A stretch of DNA of 64,000 nucleotides from Lytechinus pictus (Eukaryota; Echinodermata; Echinoidea; Temnopleuroida; Toxopneustidae): the NCBI RefSeq assembly GCF_037042905.1, contig NC_087252.1, positions 14,999,201 through 15,063,200 of the forward strand, written 5' to 3'. Made by a program: the position numbers and the translations under genes. Shown piece after piece: positions 12,245-24,733 of this stretch (position 1 is the stretch's first letter; the number at the start of each line of letters is the position of its first letter). The notes beneath the pieces are model-generated. The model was not told the DNA's origin. It ran no database searches and saw only the letters and a program-made list of their open reading frames with translations.

Positions 12245-13075
12245 TCACTGGCACTCCTTCATTCTACTCTCAGTCACCCCATCATCACTCACTCACATTC
12301 CACTAGTATACCACTACTCACTCCACTCCATTATTCAACACCCTCACTCCACTCATCCACTCATCCACTCCACTCCCTCCTTCCACTGTTACATTAATCT
12401 AATCCATTATTCTATTAAATCTCTCACTCCACTTCGTCACTCATCCATTATTCCGGCCATTCTCTCATTCCACTCCCTCACCCCACACCCTCATTCAACT
12501 ACCTCATTCCACAAACCCATTCCACTTCCAATTCGACTCATCATCCACCTCACTCCCTCATGCCACTCCCCAATCAGCTTACTCCCCATGCCATTTCCTC
12601 CACTTTCTCATTCCACTCCCTCACATCACTCTCTCAGCCCCTGCATTCCACTCCCTCACTCCACTCTCACTCCATTCCCTCATTTTACACCCCTCACCAT
12701 TACTCTACATCACTCCAATCCACTCTCACTCCACTACTTCATTCCACTCCATTACTCTCTCATTCTACTACATTACTCCACTTGTTCACTCGATTTCCTA
12801 ACCCCCATCACCTCCCTACTCATCTCCACTCCAACATGCCCATCCCTCACTCCCCTCCCTCGCTCCACTCCTCCACTCCCCTCCCTCGCTCCACTCCATC
12901 ACTCCACTTCATCGCTCCCCTCCCTCGCTCCACTCCATCGCTCCACTGCCTCACTCCCCTCCCTCGCTCCACTCCCTCACTTCACTCCCTCACTCCATTC
13001 ACTTTATTCTCTCAACCCACCCTACTCCAGCACTGCCATCATTTCAACCAACATCTCCACAACTCAACCCTAAAT
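12245..13075 (+). repeat. CACTCC minisatellite
   Basis: About 830 bp of degenerate CTCCCTCACTCCACT-type repeat, almost free of G. It keeps two plus-strand frames open for long stretches only because the repeat lacks stop codons; composition and lack of splice signals argue against coding. Confidence 0.9.
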
Positions 13076-13079
13076 TCCT

Positions 13080-14220
13080 CCAGGACTCCTTCAATTTCTT
13101 TGATATAGAACACATGGAACAAAACCAGAAGGGCACAATGATGCATATTCAGATTTATATTTTTACTTTCACATAAAGAATCATAATAATATATTTCATC
13201 TTTGATCAAAGAGAGCACAAACTCATTGTGCATATATTGTATATACAAGAACACTCATAACGCACGTTGACAACAATATGCAATACAAGAATGTCATACA
13301 TATTAAGCTTTAATTCTAACCAAAACATGCAACAACAACGAGTCTACTTCTACATCATAATAAACATATATGCTTGTACTTTATCAGTTTACTTCAACGC
13401 AAGTCAAAGTGATTAACTAAAAATCATCGCCAGAGATTAGGATTCTGATCCAATAATAATTAATAGACATGATTTGTGTTGTGAAGTGATGTGAAATATA
13501 TTATCATTTATGTGCAAAACACAAGCATGCGTCGAAGACAGATGTGAGGGAAATCTGTAGTCCTACACGGAGATCATTGTGGAAAGCATTATATCATTAT
13601 TTACTAACTCTAACTAACTTGTCTTTAGGAAAATAGCATTTCAACCACAATCAGCACATGTGCAGAGATTAATGCTCTTAAAAAATATATATAAAAAATG
13701 GTTCATAATACAAAAAGATTGCAGTGTCCTTGAAGATTGCTCAACTGGCCCAGATGAGCTCAAGTTAATGTAACAGATTTAAACGCAGCAAAGGGAATCA
13801 AACGAAACATGATTTTAAGAAAATCAGAACCATGAGTGGGGAATTGCATTCCGTTTTCAGATATTGCATTTAAACTGAATTCCGGGGGAATAACCCCAAG
13901 CTTAGATGTACAAACTTTATCACAAATTAACAGTGTATTTCGGTTGTTACGGAATTCAAATGGAAATTGTACTTCTTCTTTTTTTCTTGTTCTGTCAATT
14001 CGCGATGAATAATTGATCTTGTTCACTATAAAACTTACCGTAATACAAGTTGGGGAGACACAAAGAAATGAAAGGTGGTCATGAATTGGAAGGAAAAATA
14101 ATTTAAAATTAGGTCTACAGAAGCGAAAAAATGCAAGGCAAGAAGGTATAAAAAAAACAGCGAACATGACAGGGAATGAAAATGTGAAAATAGGCGGAGA
14201 TAGGGTGATTTAGAAGACAA
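13080..14220. other. Intergenic stretch, nothing recognised
   Basis: AT-rich unique-looking sequence. Open frames on the minus strand near 13760-14167 show no domain, no codon pattern and no splice context that I trust. Confidence 0.4.
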
Positions 14221-14230
14221 CAGTCATTAG

Positions 14231-14646
14231 CAGACCTGCCAACCTCTGGGAATGAAAAACTATATTCTGTGATTAAAAAAACAATTTTTCCCCCAAAAAG
14301 TGTATTTCATAATAAAATGCTTGGCGCACTCGCTCATCGCGGCGCTCAAGCTGCATGCAAGCTAAAATGCGCACTGCTCTTGCAGATGAAAAAAAAAAAC
14401 ATTAAAACATGTGTATATCTTCACCATGGTTTGAACAAAATGATTGAAAAAAAAAAAGTTACCTGAAATTACATTGATCTAATAACCATATTTGAGCACG
14501 TTTTATGAAATAGAGACATATAGAGATTATTTTTCTCAATAAATTACGATTTAGTTTAAAAAAAAAAAAAAAAAAAAAACGTACTGCCGTATTTTGGTTG
14601 CAAAAACTTACTAAATACGGCTAAAACGTACTGGTTGGCAGGTCTG
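14231..14646. mobile_element. MITE with CAGACCTGCCAACC termini, intact copy
   Basis: Left CAGACCTGCCAACC and right GGTTGGCAGGTCTG are inverted. The element is flanked by the 6-bp direct repeat CATTAG (14225-14230, 14647-14652). The interior is shared with 39636-41039 and includes CTCGCTCATCGCGGCGCTCA. Confidence 0.8.
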
Positions 14647-15230
14647 CATTAGTAGTCGAACAACTAAACAATGGCATTTGAAAATTGGGGGAGGGGATAG
14701 GACTGCAGTGATTAACATTGTTCAAGCATTCAGAACAAGGAATGCTTGAAAAGTCTGAAGGTAGATCCAAACAAACAAGTCATGACCAACAAAAAAACAC
14801 TTGCAGTTGGACTGGAGGATAAATATTCAAAACGAAAACATCAGAAATTGCATAACACCAATATAAAATACATGCAACGAAGTTACTAGACCATTTCAGA
14901 AAGATAACCAATAACATCAATACTACAGGTAATTTAATCACGTACTGTAGAGACACACATCATCGTGGAGACTTTTTTTAAAGGAAGAAGAAGGTTACCC
15001 TTTTTCCGTATCAAGTTTGAAAAAAAATTATCTGATAATAATTTATAATGTCCCTATAAGATACCCAAATTGCCACTGGTGATTCAGCAAAATACTGACG
15101 CTATTTTTACAACCCTTATCAATATTTTGACAAAAAAAACAACTTTGAATGCATAAAATGCTTGTTGACAACAGAAGGTCTCATTGACAGATTGAATTTC
15201 AAGTTCAGCTTCCAAATAATAGACAATCTT

Positions 15231-15491
15231 GGCCCAGTCTTACAAAGAGTTGCGATTGTTCTGATCAATCACAACTATGGAAGGCCAGCAACACCCACAT
15301 CTAAAATGCATGTTTGTTCAAATTTTTTTTTAGATATGATGTATATTCATTTTCTTGACAGTTCAGTATGCTTCTCTTTGTTTTCAAAGAACATTGTGCA
15401 ATTTTCCTGTAGAAAAATTTATGACACCGATGGATTTCCATAGAGGTACGATTGATTGGATCAATCGTAACTCTTTGTAAGACGGGGCCCA
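15231..15491. mobile_element. Foldback MITE 'GATTGATCGGATCAATC' family, copy 1
   Basis: Ends are inverted: GGGCCC-like edge, TTACAAAGAGTT and a GATTGATYNGATCAATC palindrome at each side, with a conserved core (GGATTTCCATAGAG...ATGACACCGATGG). About 260 bp. Confidence 0.75.
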
Positions 15492-15704
15492 GACTTAGCT
15501 CCCAAGAAAGGGGCACAGGCCATGCGTAAAGCTGTGCGTATTTTATGAACAGCTTCACAAATCACCGGCCGGTTCCCATTGCCAGAGAATTCTTACTATC
15601 GACAATAAAAAGAAGGTTCCCGGAAGTAGCGCACAACATGAAATTGCCTTTCACTGAAATAGAAACTCAACTTCTTGTTAAGTGATGAGTGACCTTAACT
15701 TCAA

Positions 15705-15976
15705 GGGCCCGTCTCACAAAGAGTTGCTATTGATCCGATCAATCACAACTATGGACGGCCAGCAACGTCAACATCTGAAATGCATGAATTTTCAAAATGT
15801 TTACTAGATATAACGTAAATTACACAAATTAATTGTTTTCTTGAGATTATGGTCTGTTCTCCTTTGCTTACAGAGGACATTTTGCAAATTTCCTGTACAA
15901 GAAATTATGGCACTGATGGATTTCCATAGAGTTACGATTGATTGGATCAATCATAACTCTTTGTAAGACGGGGCCC
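15705..15976. mobile_element. Foldback MITE 'GATTGATCGGATCAATC' family, copy 2
   Basis: Same inverted ends and core as the copy at 15231, in the same orientation, about 210 bp away. The pair might form by local insertion into related sequence. Confidence 0.75.
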
Positions 15977-16128
15977 CCGGTCTACTTGTACCGTAGCTAG
16001 CGCTAGTCTAGTTGCATCGACTCTCGCACCATGTTCTCAATCTCTTCTAACATTTCAAGGAAGAACCATCATAAAACTTGCTACTTGTGTCATCAACCTC
16101 TTGCTGCACGTTTTCTTTACCTTCAAGC

Positions 16129-16449
16129 CAGGGTTCCCACAGAAATTTGAAAACAGATTTCCATGACTTTTCCATGACTATATTGCTTCTTTCCATGACT
16201 TCCCGTGATGTCCCAGGAGTTATGTCGAATTTGGGATGTCACAAAACTGGAAAAAAAAAGCTCATGAACACCAATTATAATAGCAGAGTATGATCACAGA
16301 GTAAGAGAGTTGCAAGACACGACAAACTGGAAAGCTGCCATAGCCAAGAGGTAAACGCAACACCATGACTTTTCACAAATTTTCCAAAATTCCCTGACTT
16401 TCCATGACCACAAATTTTTCCAGGATTTTCCATGACTGTGGGAACCCTG
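16129..16449. mobile_element. MITE with CAGGGTTCCCAC termini
   Basis: CAGGGTTCCCAC and GTGGGAACCCTG are perfect inverted ends. CAAGC occurs directly on both sides and may be a target duplication. The interior repeats TTCCATGACTTTTCC words in both halves. Confidence 0.75.
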
Positions 16450-16656
16450 CAAGCTCCTGAAAGTAACTGGGTCACACGAGTAAACAGCGTGAACGACATC
16501 CGGGAACTTTTTGTCATTGTCCATAGTAAGAATATTTCGCAAGTCGGTTAAAAATCCAGTATACACTTCAGAGAAATTGAAATTGTGAACACATTATGCA
16601 TAAAGGATGATGCACGTCTAGACTGAGGCTAATAAGGGCTAATAAGCATAGGCCTA

Positions 16657-17226
16657 TACAATGAAAACTGGTGTCAATTGGTGTAAATAGAGGACAACAC
16701 CAGTCATTTTACTCTGGTGTTACATTTACAGTGTTAGTTCAACATTCATGGGTGTTCTTACAACAGCTTTGGTTTTTACTTTTACACTCATTAGAGTTAT
16801 ATTCAATCTCTAGGGGGTAAATTTTAACACCTCAGGAGTGGTCCTCTATGGACATCAACTAGTAAAACCCCAGTTTTTATAGTGTATTGATTGGGCAATG
16901 AGGATGACTAATGAGAAATTCCTTAAAACGATTGCTGAAAGAGAACCTATATATTGACAATTACACTTAATATCACACAAAAGAGATTACATTTACAACA
17001 TATACATGTATGACAGTGACACAACATTTGCTTCTGCGACATTTGCTCCGATCTTAACACCTCACAGGGCACAGGTTCAGAGTTTGGATTGTAATAGTTT
17101 TGGGGTCAGAGTAATGTAAAGATAAGGATTAGGGTTTATTTAGTTTTGGAGGTTAAATTTATGTTTGGCTTAACATGCAGATTTTCCATCGGAGCAATTG
17201 TCGCTGGAGCATACGTCATGGAACAA
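16657..17226. repeat. Two foldback-like repeats (about 16657-16882 and 17037-17226)
   Basis: The first pairs GAAAACTGGTGTCAATTG and GAGGACAACACC with inverse words near 16845-16880. The second has TGCGACATTTGCTCCGAT at the left and ATCGGAGCAATTGTCGC at the right. Boundaries are approximate. Confidence 0.45.
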
Positions 17227-17960
17227 TATATGACATGCCATTACATATTGCAATTATCTGGCAATATTCCATACATACTAAGAGGAATATAGTACAACAC
17301 ACATGTATAACTTTATATCTACAAAGCACATGCACGTTAAATCAAGTCTAGTCTCCTTTCCAGTCAGCTTTCCCTCCATACCCGTTTTGGACACAATAAA
17401 TCTATCAATAATGATCATTATTCTTTGGGGCATAATAATTCAATCCAGTTATTTACCAATTATGTCTTAAAGGTTCTTACCTAGGTCACATCCACAATCT
17501 ACTGTTATACAATTTCCATTTAAGGAGAAAATTACTTCATTTTATTCTTTCCAATCAGCTTGGAAAATACTTAATGCTGCACGAGTGTCATGTTAAATAA
17601 ATGATTATGTGATACATCTTTTACATAATTGCATGAGTGCAAACTTTGGTACCAAACTATTTTGGGACTTCAAGTTCTTTGTACACATATTTTATTTATC
17701 CTCAAGAGTACTCGAACACCTCTTAGAATAGAACATTTAAATACTGTTCATGTCATACTACTTTTCATGATAAATAATCTGAATAATTTATGTTACCTGA
17801 GCTTAAAGCATTAAAAGCAATTCCTACTCATCAATCATTAAATTTGAAATCCATTTCATATTTTCATATAATAAAAAGCAATTGCATGCGCCAAATCACA
17901 TTTTAAAATAATTTCAAATAATTTCAAATTGCAGGACACTTATTCGTATCAATGGAGACC

Positions 17961-18066
17961 GATTCACATTGGACGAAACCTGTTCACATAGGAAACTTGT
18001 TCACATTTGAAGGGACCTTTCACACAAGAGGGAACCATTCACACTGGAGAGTCCTTTCACACTGCA
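17961..18066 (+). repeat. Short tandem repeat, TTCACAC(T/A)GG unit
   Basis: Six degenerate units of about 19-21 bp, each starting TTCACA and continuing with a G/A-rich tail. Contains no frame of note. Confidence 0.6.
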
Positions 18067-18410
18067 TTATAAAACAGTTAAGGGTTGGTTGACAAAATAA
18101 ACATGGGCACTTCGGAGATAGAATACGGGACGTCCTTACAGAGAAAAGACAATTCAGAATACTGATTTGAGATTATACAGGCGAACAGTTATCACACTGA
18201 GACGACATACAATTTACAACAAAAGGGAAGAGAATTTTTCAAAATATCACCCCATATCTCCAGAAGTCGAACGAATGCTGGCATTTCTTGCCGCTGCTTC
18301 AAGAACATGGTAGAATCTACCCAACTCTATAAAGACTGAGGTTTCACTTGACATATTCAAGAAAAATCTAAAAACACGTCTTTTCTGTTAATGCCAGTTT
18401 GCCAGCATTG

Positions 18411-18448
18411 CTCTCTCTCTCTCTCTCTCTTTCTCTCTCCCTCTCTCT
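18411..18448 (+). repeat. (CT)n microsatellite
   Basis: Near-perfect CT repeat of about 38 bp. Confidence 0.9.
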
Positions 18449-18647
18449 TGGACTTTCATTCAATTTTCATTTTAGTTTTTATATCTAAGCTTATACTTCG
18501 TTAAATCGTTATTACTTTTAGTCTCTGTGTAATGTGCTGGAAAAGGTGCTTTAAAAAGTTTATTAAATTATGATTATTATAATAAGCAGGACTCCACAGA
18601 AGTATGTTTATGAGCATTTCTAACGATTCACTCTACGTTCGCAAAGG

Positions 18648-18752
18648 GAGCGTGAACGCACCCTAAGCTAAAATCATCGGCTGTAAACCGTAAGCGGAAG
18701 ATGCGGATCCCATTTTACCCCTTTCACATTACTGGACTACATTCCCAAGTCT
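18648..18752 (-). pseudogene. Decayed partial copy of the JAK terminal exon
   Basis: This stretch aligns with 19660-19765, the last coding codons, stop and following bases of JAK. Shared blocks include GAACGCACCCTAAGCTAA, ATCGGCTGTAAACC versus ACGGCTATAAACC, GATCCCATTT and CTGGACTA. Read on the minus strand it resembles LGNVVQ-stop-CERGKMGS, so the frame is broken. It lies on the far side of the TTAA element from the true exon. Confidence 0.75.
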
Positions 18753-18755
18753 TAA

Positions 18756-19625
18756 AGGGGGGAGGTCATCCTGACGAAAAATTTTATTGTAAAAATAGCA
18801 GAAAAAATAATAACAAATATTGGTGAAGGTTTGAGGAAAATCCATTAAAGATTAAGAAAGCTATTAGAATTTCAATTTTTTTATTTGTGATGTCATATAC
18901 GAGCAGCTACCCCATATGTTATGTAATATAAAATGAAAATTTTTAAGTTTTTAATGGTTCAAGATGACTAAAAATTTTCTTATTCCAGGAGCGGGTGTGA
19001 AATAATTTGCCTGTTGATATTTTTTTTTTGCAGGAGTTTCTGCATTTTATTCATAAATCATGATAAATTAACAAGTTCAAATAATACCAAACATATAAAT
19101 GAATACAATTTAAATGTGACGATTGAAGAGATACATTGTAAATAATACAGAAAAGACAGATAATTGAATCATACATAAGCATGTGATATAGTGAGTTCGG
19201 TAAAATACAGGGGCCAGCTATTATAAGCACAGAGGTGCTTGAAGCAATAGCAGCCAGGAGAGTGGGCTTCATGGAAACCATCATGAATCACATTTTGACA
19301 AAACGATGTCACAAAATTTCAAATATTGGAGAAAAAAAATCTCGGTTGGGAAAATCATTTATTGTAAAAAGACGTGCAAGTGAAGTGTTATACTTAAGGT
19401 ACAATAAAAAAAACAATTTCTTGAGAAATTATATTTTTATTGAATTTTCTAATTCACGATGCATGGGAAGCTGCTCACATATGACGTCACAAATAAAAAA
19501 AAATAAAACTCTAATAATCTTTTAAATCTTGCATGGTTTTTCCTCAAACCTTCACCAATATTCTTTAATTATATTTTTTTCCTGCTATTTTAACAAAAAA
19601 CCTTTTATCCGGGTGAACTTCCCCC
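18756..19625. mobile_element. TTAA-flanked foldback transposon in the JAK 3' region
   Basis: Flanked by TTAA at 18752-18755 and 19626-19629. Inverted ends run from AGGGGGGAGGTCATCCTGAC to GGGTGAACTTCCCCC and continue with CAAATATTGGTGAAGGTTTG / AAACCTTCACCAATATT. 870 bp with no coding. It starts about 60 nt after the JAK stop and holds several minus-strand AATAAA hexamers (for example 19358-19363) that could serve JAK polyadenylation. Confidence 0.75.
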
Positions 19626-19687
19626 TTAACATGGGCACCTGTAACTTTTGGTCAGTGTCTGAACGCACCCTAAGCTAATATCAACGG

Positions 19688-19931
19688 CTATAAACCAAAC
19701 GAGGAAGAGGATGATCCCATTTCACCGCGTTCAGACTGCTGGACTAAATTCCCTAGCCTGTGGATGAGTGCCTGGAACTTTGGTCGTTCCGCCGGGTCAA
19801 ATCTCCAGCAATGCTGCATCATCGTGTCTATTGCCGAGGGGCAGGACGGCGGGGGCGGTAGACGGTTTCCTTTCTCCAAAAAGTCCAACAGGTCGCCGTG
19901 GCCTACTTCAACACCCCGTTGGTCTCGATAG
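19688..19931 (-). CDS. JAK: JAK terminal exon: end of JH1 and C-terminus
   Basis: 244 nt including the TAG stop at 19690-19688. It encodes DLLDFLEKGNRLPPPPSCP (helix G), MMQHCWRFDPAERPKFQALI (the CW...RP motif of helices H-I) and a short tail ending SSSSSFGL. The JAK insertion between helices F and G is short and no GQM motif is visible. Acceptor TTTGTACAG. The stop lies 59 nt from the TTAA flank of a transposon, so the 3'UTR runs into mobile DNA. Confidence 0.94.
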
Positions 19932-20031
19932 CTGTACAAAAAAATCAATAATAAAAATTAGAAACAAAATATTGATGTTCTAAAATAGATTGCATGTTTG
20001 ACTGGCAGGTATTTTGCAAAGATGTTCGAAC

Positions 20032-20414
20032 TAGGGTGACCAGATAGTCGAGATACGGGACACTTGGAGGTCAGATCAGTTGTGTAATGAGCCCCATATT
20101 TCCAGAGGGCTAAACATGGCAACAGGCGAAATTTCTAAAAAGCTGCAAGAAAGCAAAGTGAGCCAGCAAAAATGTTGACATTTTCAGAATTAAACTTTGT
20201 GACAGATTTTGACAGGATATCTAAAATCCCTGATATAATATTTCACCCTTTTTCTTATTTTCCCACTATGCATACAAGGAAAAATGCAGTTCTTGAATAT
20301 CTTCAAATAAAATGTGTTCATATAATGGTGAAATACGGGACAAAACTGCATCCCGGGCAGGGTCGTACAGGACGCGGTACCAATTGCTGAAATACGAGAC
20401 GTCTAGTCACCCTG
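20032..20414. mobile_element. hAT-type MITE with GTTCGAAC target duplication
   Basis: TAGGGTGAC...GTCACCCTG ends flanked by the 8-bp direct repeat GTTCGAAC (20024-20031 and 20415-20422). Inward similarity ATACGGGACA / TACGAGACG. 383 bp, non-coding. It lies in the last JAK intron-exon interval, inside an older foldback repeat. Confidence 0.8.
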
Positions 20415-21101
20415 GTTCGAACATTCACACATGACTTTACACACGACTGGAACATGTTATTTGCTGCTAAGTGAGCTACGTAAGGATATATCAGTCAACA
20501 TGAGAAATGGTCACCAGTCAGATGTTAATTCATTCATTCCCAAAGCAGTCTCCTGCAATCCTTCTAATCATCGTTCTGTTTAATGAATGATACATTTTGC
20601 TGATATTCATTTTTATTGCTCGCATTACGATTATTGTATTACTGATTTGATACCTTTGTTTATGTTATGTTGTATACTCCTCTTTGATGTGAATCCAGAA
20701 ATAAAATTAATCAATCACCCAAAAGCTTATCAAACATGAATGATGTCTTCTAACATTAATCGTGATCAAGCAGGAAAAGAATGCCATCAAAAAGTGTGGT
20801 AAGATGATAAGAGGACCATAATAAAAAAAATTGGTGGCATTTATTATCCCTACCACGGAAATTCACTGAAAAATCTTGGCCTGTGATTTTTTTCTTTCTT
20901 CACAAGGTTTCACAAAAAGGCTTATATTCTTAATGAGACCATTCAAGTATAGTACATGTATTACTTGGTGGATTAAAAAGGGAACCCTTCAGCTGGCAGG
21001 TTGATTTATATCTTTCATCTCATTTGTAAACTTTCTTTCCTTTGTAAACATTCATATTTGTCATGCACCAGTGAAAGGCAAACTCCCTGTTACGGGGTTA
21101 A

Positions 21102-21844
21102 CCCTTTAGCACCTGAACCGCCCGAGACCGCCCTTCCTATTACACACTGAACCGCCCTTAACCGCCCGTACGTTTTCTTTGCGCTATAGTATCTCTTGTC
21201 TATGATTTACCGTGGTAATATTGCGTGTGCATACCGTATAGGTTGGCTGCTATATAGATCTGCATAGAAAAGTGTATGCTCCTATTGAGTATAATAGAGA
21301 AAAACCGATTGACATGCATCGGTGTGTAGCAAGTTCCAGACTGTTGCGCAGTCGATCTCAGCAAAGATGGCTGCGTTCATGTCTCGGAAAACCACTTACT
21401 TCGCCGAAGAAGCTCGGGCGTTGCTATATGTTCATCAAAACGTTGGATATCACACAGAGTGACATCTAGATGTGAGTTGGAATTAATTTTTGACATATTT
21501 GATCCAAGATTTGGCGAAAACTTTAGTATTCTGTCAGTGATACTTTACATTTTTTTGAAGGCGTGGGACTGGGGCGGCTGAAACCCGAACTTTTGTTTTT
21601 TTTTCTTCTCGCTTTGCAAACGATTGTCAAAGGTCAATATTCGTACATCTGATTGAACTTTGCCATGTACCATTCTATTCAACAGGTCCTATGCTACAAA
21701 ATAGATATAACTTGTAATGAACAAAAGTAAATTTATAAAAAACTATTTCAATTTGTTTGAAACAATGCCTACTTACTACCAGTTTTATTGTTTCCTCCAG
21801 TGAGTAATTGCCATTATGCATAGGAATCTGTAGGTGCTATAGGG
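21102..21844. mobile_element. piggyBac-type MITE, TTAA flanks
   Basis: CCCTTTAGCACCT and AGGTGCTATAGGG are inverted ends, each bordered by TTAA (21098-21101, 21845-21848). CCC-starting termini with TTAA duplication are classic for piggyBac. The left side repeats ACCGCCCG words. 743 bp, non-coding. Confidence 0.8.
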
Positions 21845-22077
21845 TTAAGGGGTTAATAAAACTTCAATATAATTAAACTATAAAGGGGTTTAAAAAATCA
21901 TAACCAGGTTTTAAAATATACTTTAATGTAAAAAAAAATATTTAAACTTAATTCCGAAATGGCCAAAGAAAAATGATTATGGACACTAAAAATGCAATCT
22001 ATTCACAAGCATGTCTCGCATGAAATGTGAGAATGTGGTTTCCCCCCCCCCCCCCCAGAGAAAAAGTGGTCTACTTA

Positions 22078-22206
<129 letters not shown>

Positions 22207-22230
22207 TTAATTAATTGATTAATTGATTGG

Positions 22231-22430
22231 GATTTTTTTACCTGATTGCTAAGAAAGCATGAATGCTTGTAAGCAAGCAACCAGAGGACCAACGGCTTAA
22301 GGTCCTCTCCGAAGGACCTGGTGATGAGGATTAATGCCTTACCAAAGGGCACTAGCGCACCAAGTGGGAATCGAACCCGGGTCACCGGAATACGAATCCC
22401 CTGCCCTACCGACTGAGCTATCGCGCCTCC
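22231..22430 (-). mobile_element. tRNA-derived SINE, reverse orientation
   Basis: Read on the minus strand it starts GGAGGCGCGATAGCTCAGTC (box A) and carries GGTTCGATTCC (box B), then a tail ending AAGCATGAATGC / CTTTCTTAGCAATCAGG. Same family as 58748-58945. It lies between JAK exons and ends about 47 nt upstream of an acceptor. Confidence 0.8.
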
Positions 22431-22549
22431 TTAATCATAAACTTGATGCGAACACTGCAGGAAATACTTAAAATACTTAGAATAAACTTAAAGATAAATG
22501 AAAGTGGTTTCACTAAACACTGATTTCTAAGAATGTCTGTAAAACCAAT

Positions 22550-23430
22550 ATTAATAGTCATTATTATTAACCGTATCAGACATCTGAGCAGGGTAAATTT
22601 AATACATTAATGCCTGCTTATGACTGTGATCAAATGGTCGGTCAATAAGTTTTCAATTGTTTATCCACGGATCAAATTTATTGCCCGCTCAGGAAAGTCT
22701 ATGAGAAAATGCGTGGAATTGTAGTGTGCAACAAGGCAGAGCTCACATTCGGGTATTCTACAGGTTTTTGTACACAGTGCTATACGTCATAATGTTAATC
22801 AAGTTGAGACAACGCTGGACAAGGCGTCCCCAGGCCAGGGATGCGTCATTTCAATTACATCACAATGGTAGATTTCAGAGGCCCAGTCTGCTCATCATGA
22901 CAAAATAGATTCCCAATCTTAAACTCTAAATTTTCAAGATTTTTGCTCTAGATGTCTGATTTGGTTAATAACAGCAATATTGACTAGTCTGGGTGCAAAA
23001 GTACAAATATCGCCCTCACTAAATTGATATCACCCTCATCTACGACTTGAGCAATATAAACCTAGTTTGGGCGATATATGTAGTTTCGCCCCGAGGCCAG
23101 TCAATATTAATTGATTATATCTTGGATCTAGATCTGGTACAGTTACATTAACTGAAATCTGTGAAATCATGAAATCAGAGCTGAAAAAAAAATGCACTGT
23201 AGATCCCTTACACAGATTAGCACATGAAGGACATTCAGTTGTTATTGTTTGGAAACATACCCAACATATAGCTTGAATCTCATGCTTATTTTTATACTAA
23301 ACTTCTCCATAAGCAGTTCCTTTGAGAACCTTTTTGCACATATTTTTCATTCATGCAAACAGACACTTGGGTGGTAATTTTATTGGATTCTGTACATTAA
23401 ATCATTACAACTGGCATTTATCTTAAACTT
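22550..23430. repeat. Dispersed repeat family N, copy 1
   Basis: Shares blocks with 50560-50960 and 27993-28235: GGATCTAGATCTGGTACAGT, CTTCTCAGCAATT-like segments and CAAACAGACACTT. The CGTATCAGACATCTGAGC word recurs near 55870. Boundaries are uncertain. Confidence 0.5.
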
Positions 23431-24102
23431 TTCAAATTTTAATCGAACAACGTTCTGTAATTACAGTCCTTCAATGTAGTCCTCTTACACAGTAGTCATT
23501 CAAAAATGCATAGAAAGTGCTAAGCTGAATAATTCAGCAAGGAATAATTATCATATGTCATGAAAATCATATGTCCATTATTTTGTCACTGACATAACAG
23601 ATCATGCCATCTCCTGGATGTGTGGAAGAGCGAGCTTTGACGGTCATTTCATTTGATTATGTTCGACCTTATTATTAGATTAATAAACAAGTGTTTGGTA
23701 CTGCAAAATCGTAAAATAGCCTTCAAAACGGACATACTGAAGCTTTTCGACATGCACTCATCGGAGTAAAATCTGTTATATACAAATAAAATTGTAAGAG
23801 CAATTACATTCATTTATTTCATTATTTTCTCTATAAGGATATCCATAGCCTAGAATAATAAAGAACATTCCAGACCGTGTTTGTAAAAGCTTGTTATGCA
23901 GGCCTCTCGCCTATTTAAAGGCCAAGGAGTTTTACTTTTGAATAGGGTAAGGCGGACAATAGAGCTCCCAGTAGTTGTAGTGAAAAGAACAATAGGCTTA
24001 GCTATTTTGTTGACATTGTTGATTTCAATGAGGTCATTCAAGAGTGTTTTAAATGTAGACTGCTCTAGAAATGGGCAGAATGTTCTTCTTAAAGACAATA
24101 CC

Positions 24103-24164
24103 AGAAGCTTCCAGAAGAGTGAATACTAGAAGCTTCTAGAATAGTTGAAATTTGTATATATAAA
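24103..24164 (+). promoter_or_regulatory. Two heat-shock-type elements and TATA box
   Basis: AGAAGCTTCCAGAAG at 24103-24117 and AGAAGCTTCTAGAAT at 24128-24142 both fit nGAAnnTTCnnGAAn, the heat-shock-factor site. TATATATAAA at 24155-24164 follows at promoter spacing. An AATAAA occurs 510 bp downstream (24674-24679). A functional promoter is inference; the motif matches are direct. Confidence 0.65.
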
Positions 24165-24733
24165 CTGCAGTTTCTTCAAGAACATCATCATATCAGATCA
24201 CTTCATCATATCAGATCAGAACTCAGAGTTTCACGCCAGACTTTATGTCAGAGCCGAGTTTATTTCCACCTGGAATATTTATCTTCTGTGGTTTTATTTG
24301 CCCGCCATCAATGAACGGTTTGCAGTTATTTTGAGAGAGGAATTCTCAGTTCTCATCGAGATCATCAACCTGTTTTAATGAACACTTTTCAACCCATGGA
24401 TTGCTGAAATTGACTGTTAATCATTATAAACATCGTCTTCACTGACATTTCAACTTGTTACAGTGACTCTTATTATTCATCGTGCTTCATCATCGGTTTC
24501 ATCGTCGCCATCTTTGTGAACTTTAATTTACGGAATCTTTGCCAACGAACTTGGATCTTATCTGGATTATATACTTGACTATTATAACCCTGGATTGTAC
24601 ATCGTACTTCAAGAGATTGATGTAAGATCATTGTTTGGTTTTATTTTGTTTAAGTACATGATTTATTTCCTGTAATAAAAAAAAAGGAAATCAAATTTAT
24701 CTTTTTATTGTTATTTGTTGCAGTATCGTAGCA

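Noticed and set aside
12210..13108. Two long plus-strand open frames (up to 287 codons)
   Set aside because: They are translations of the CACTCC minisatellite; no domain, no splice context, composition explained by the repeat.
23850..24378. Small open frames inside the 23.7-25.1 kb element
   Set aside because: Under 85 codons, on both strands, no recognisable domain.
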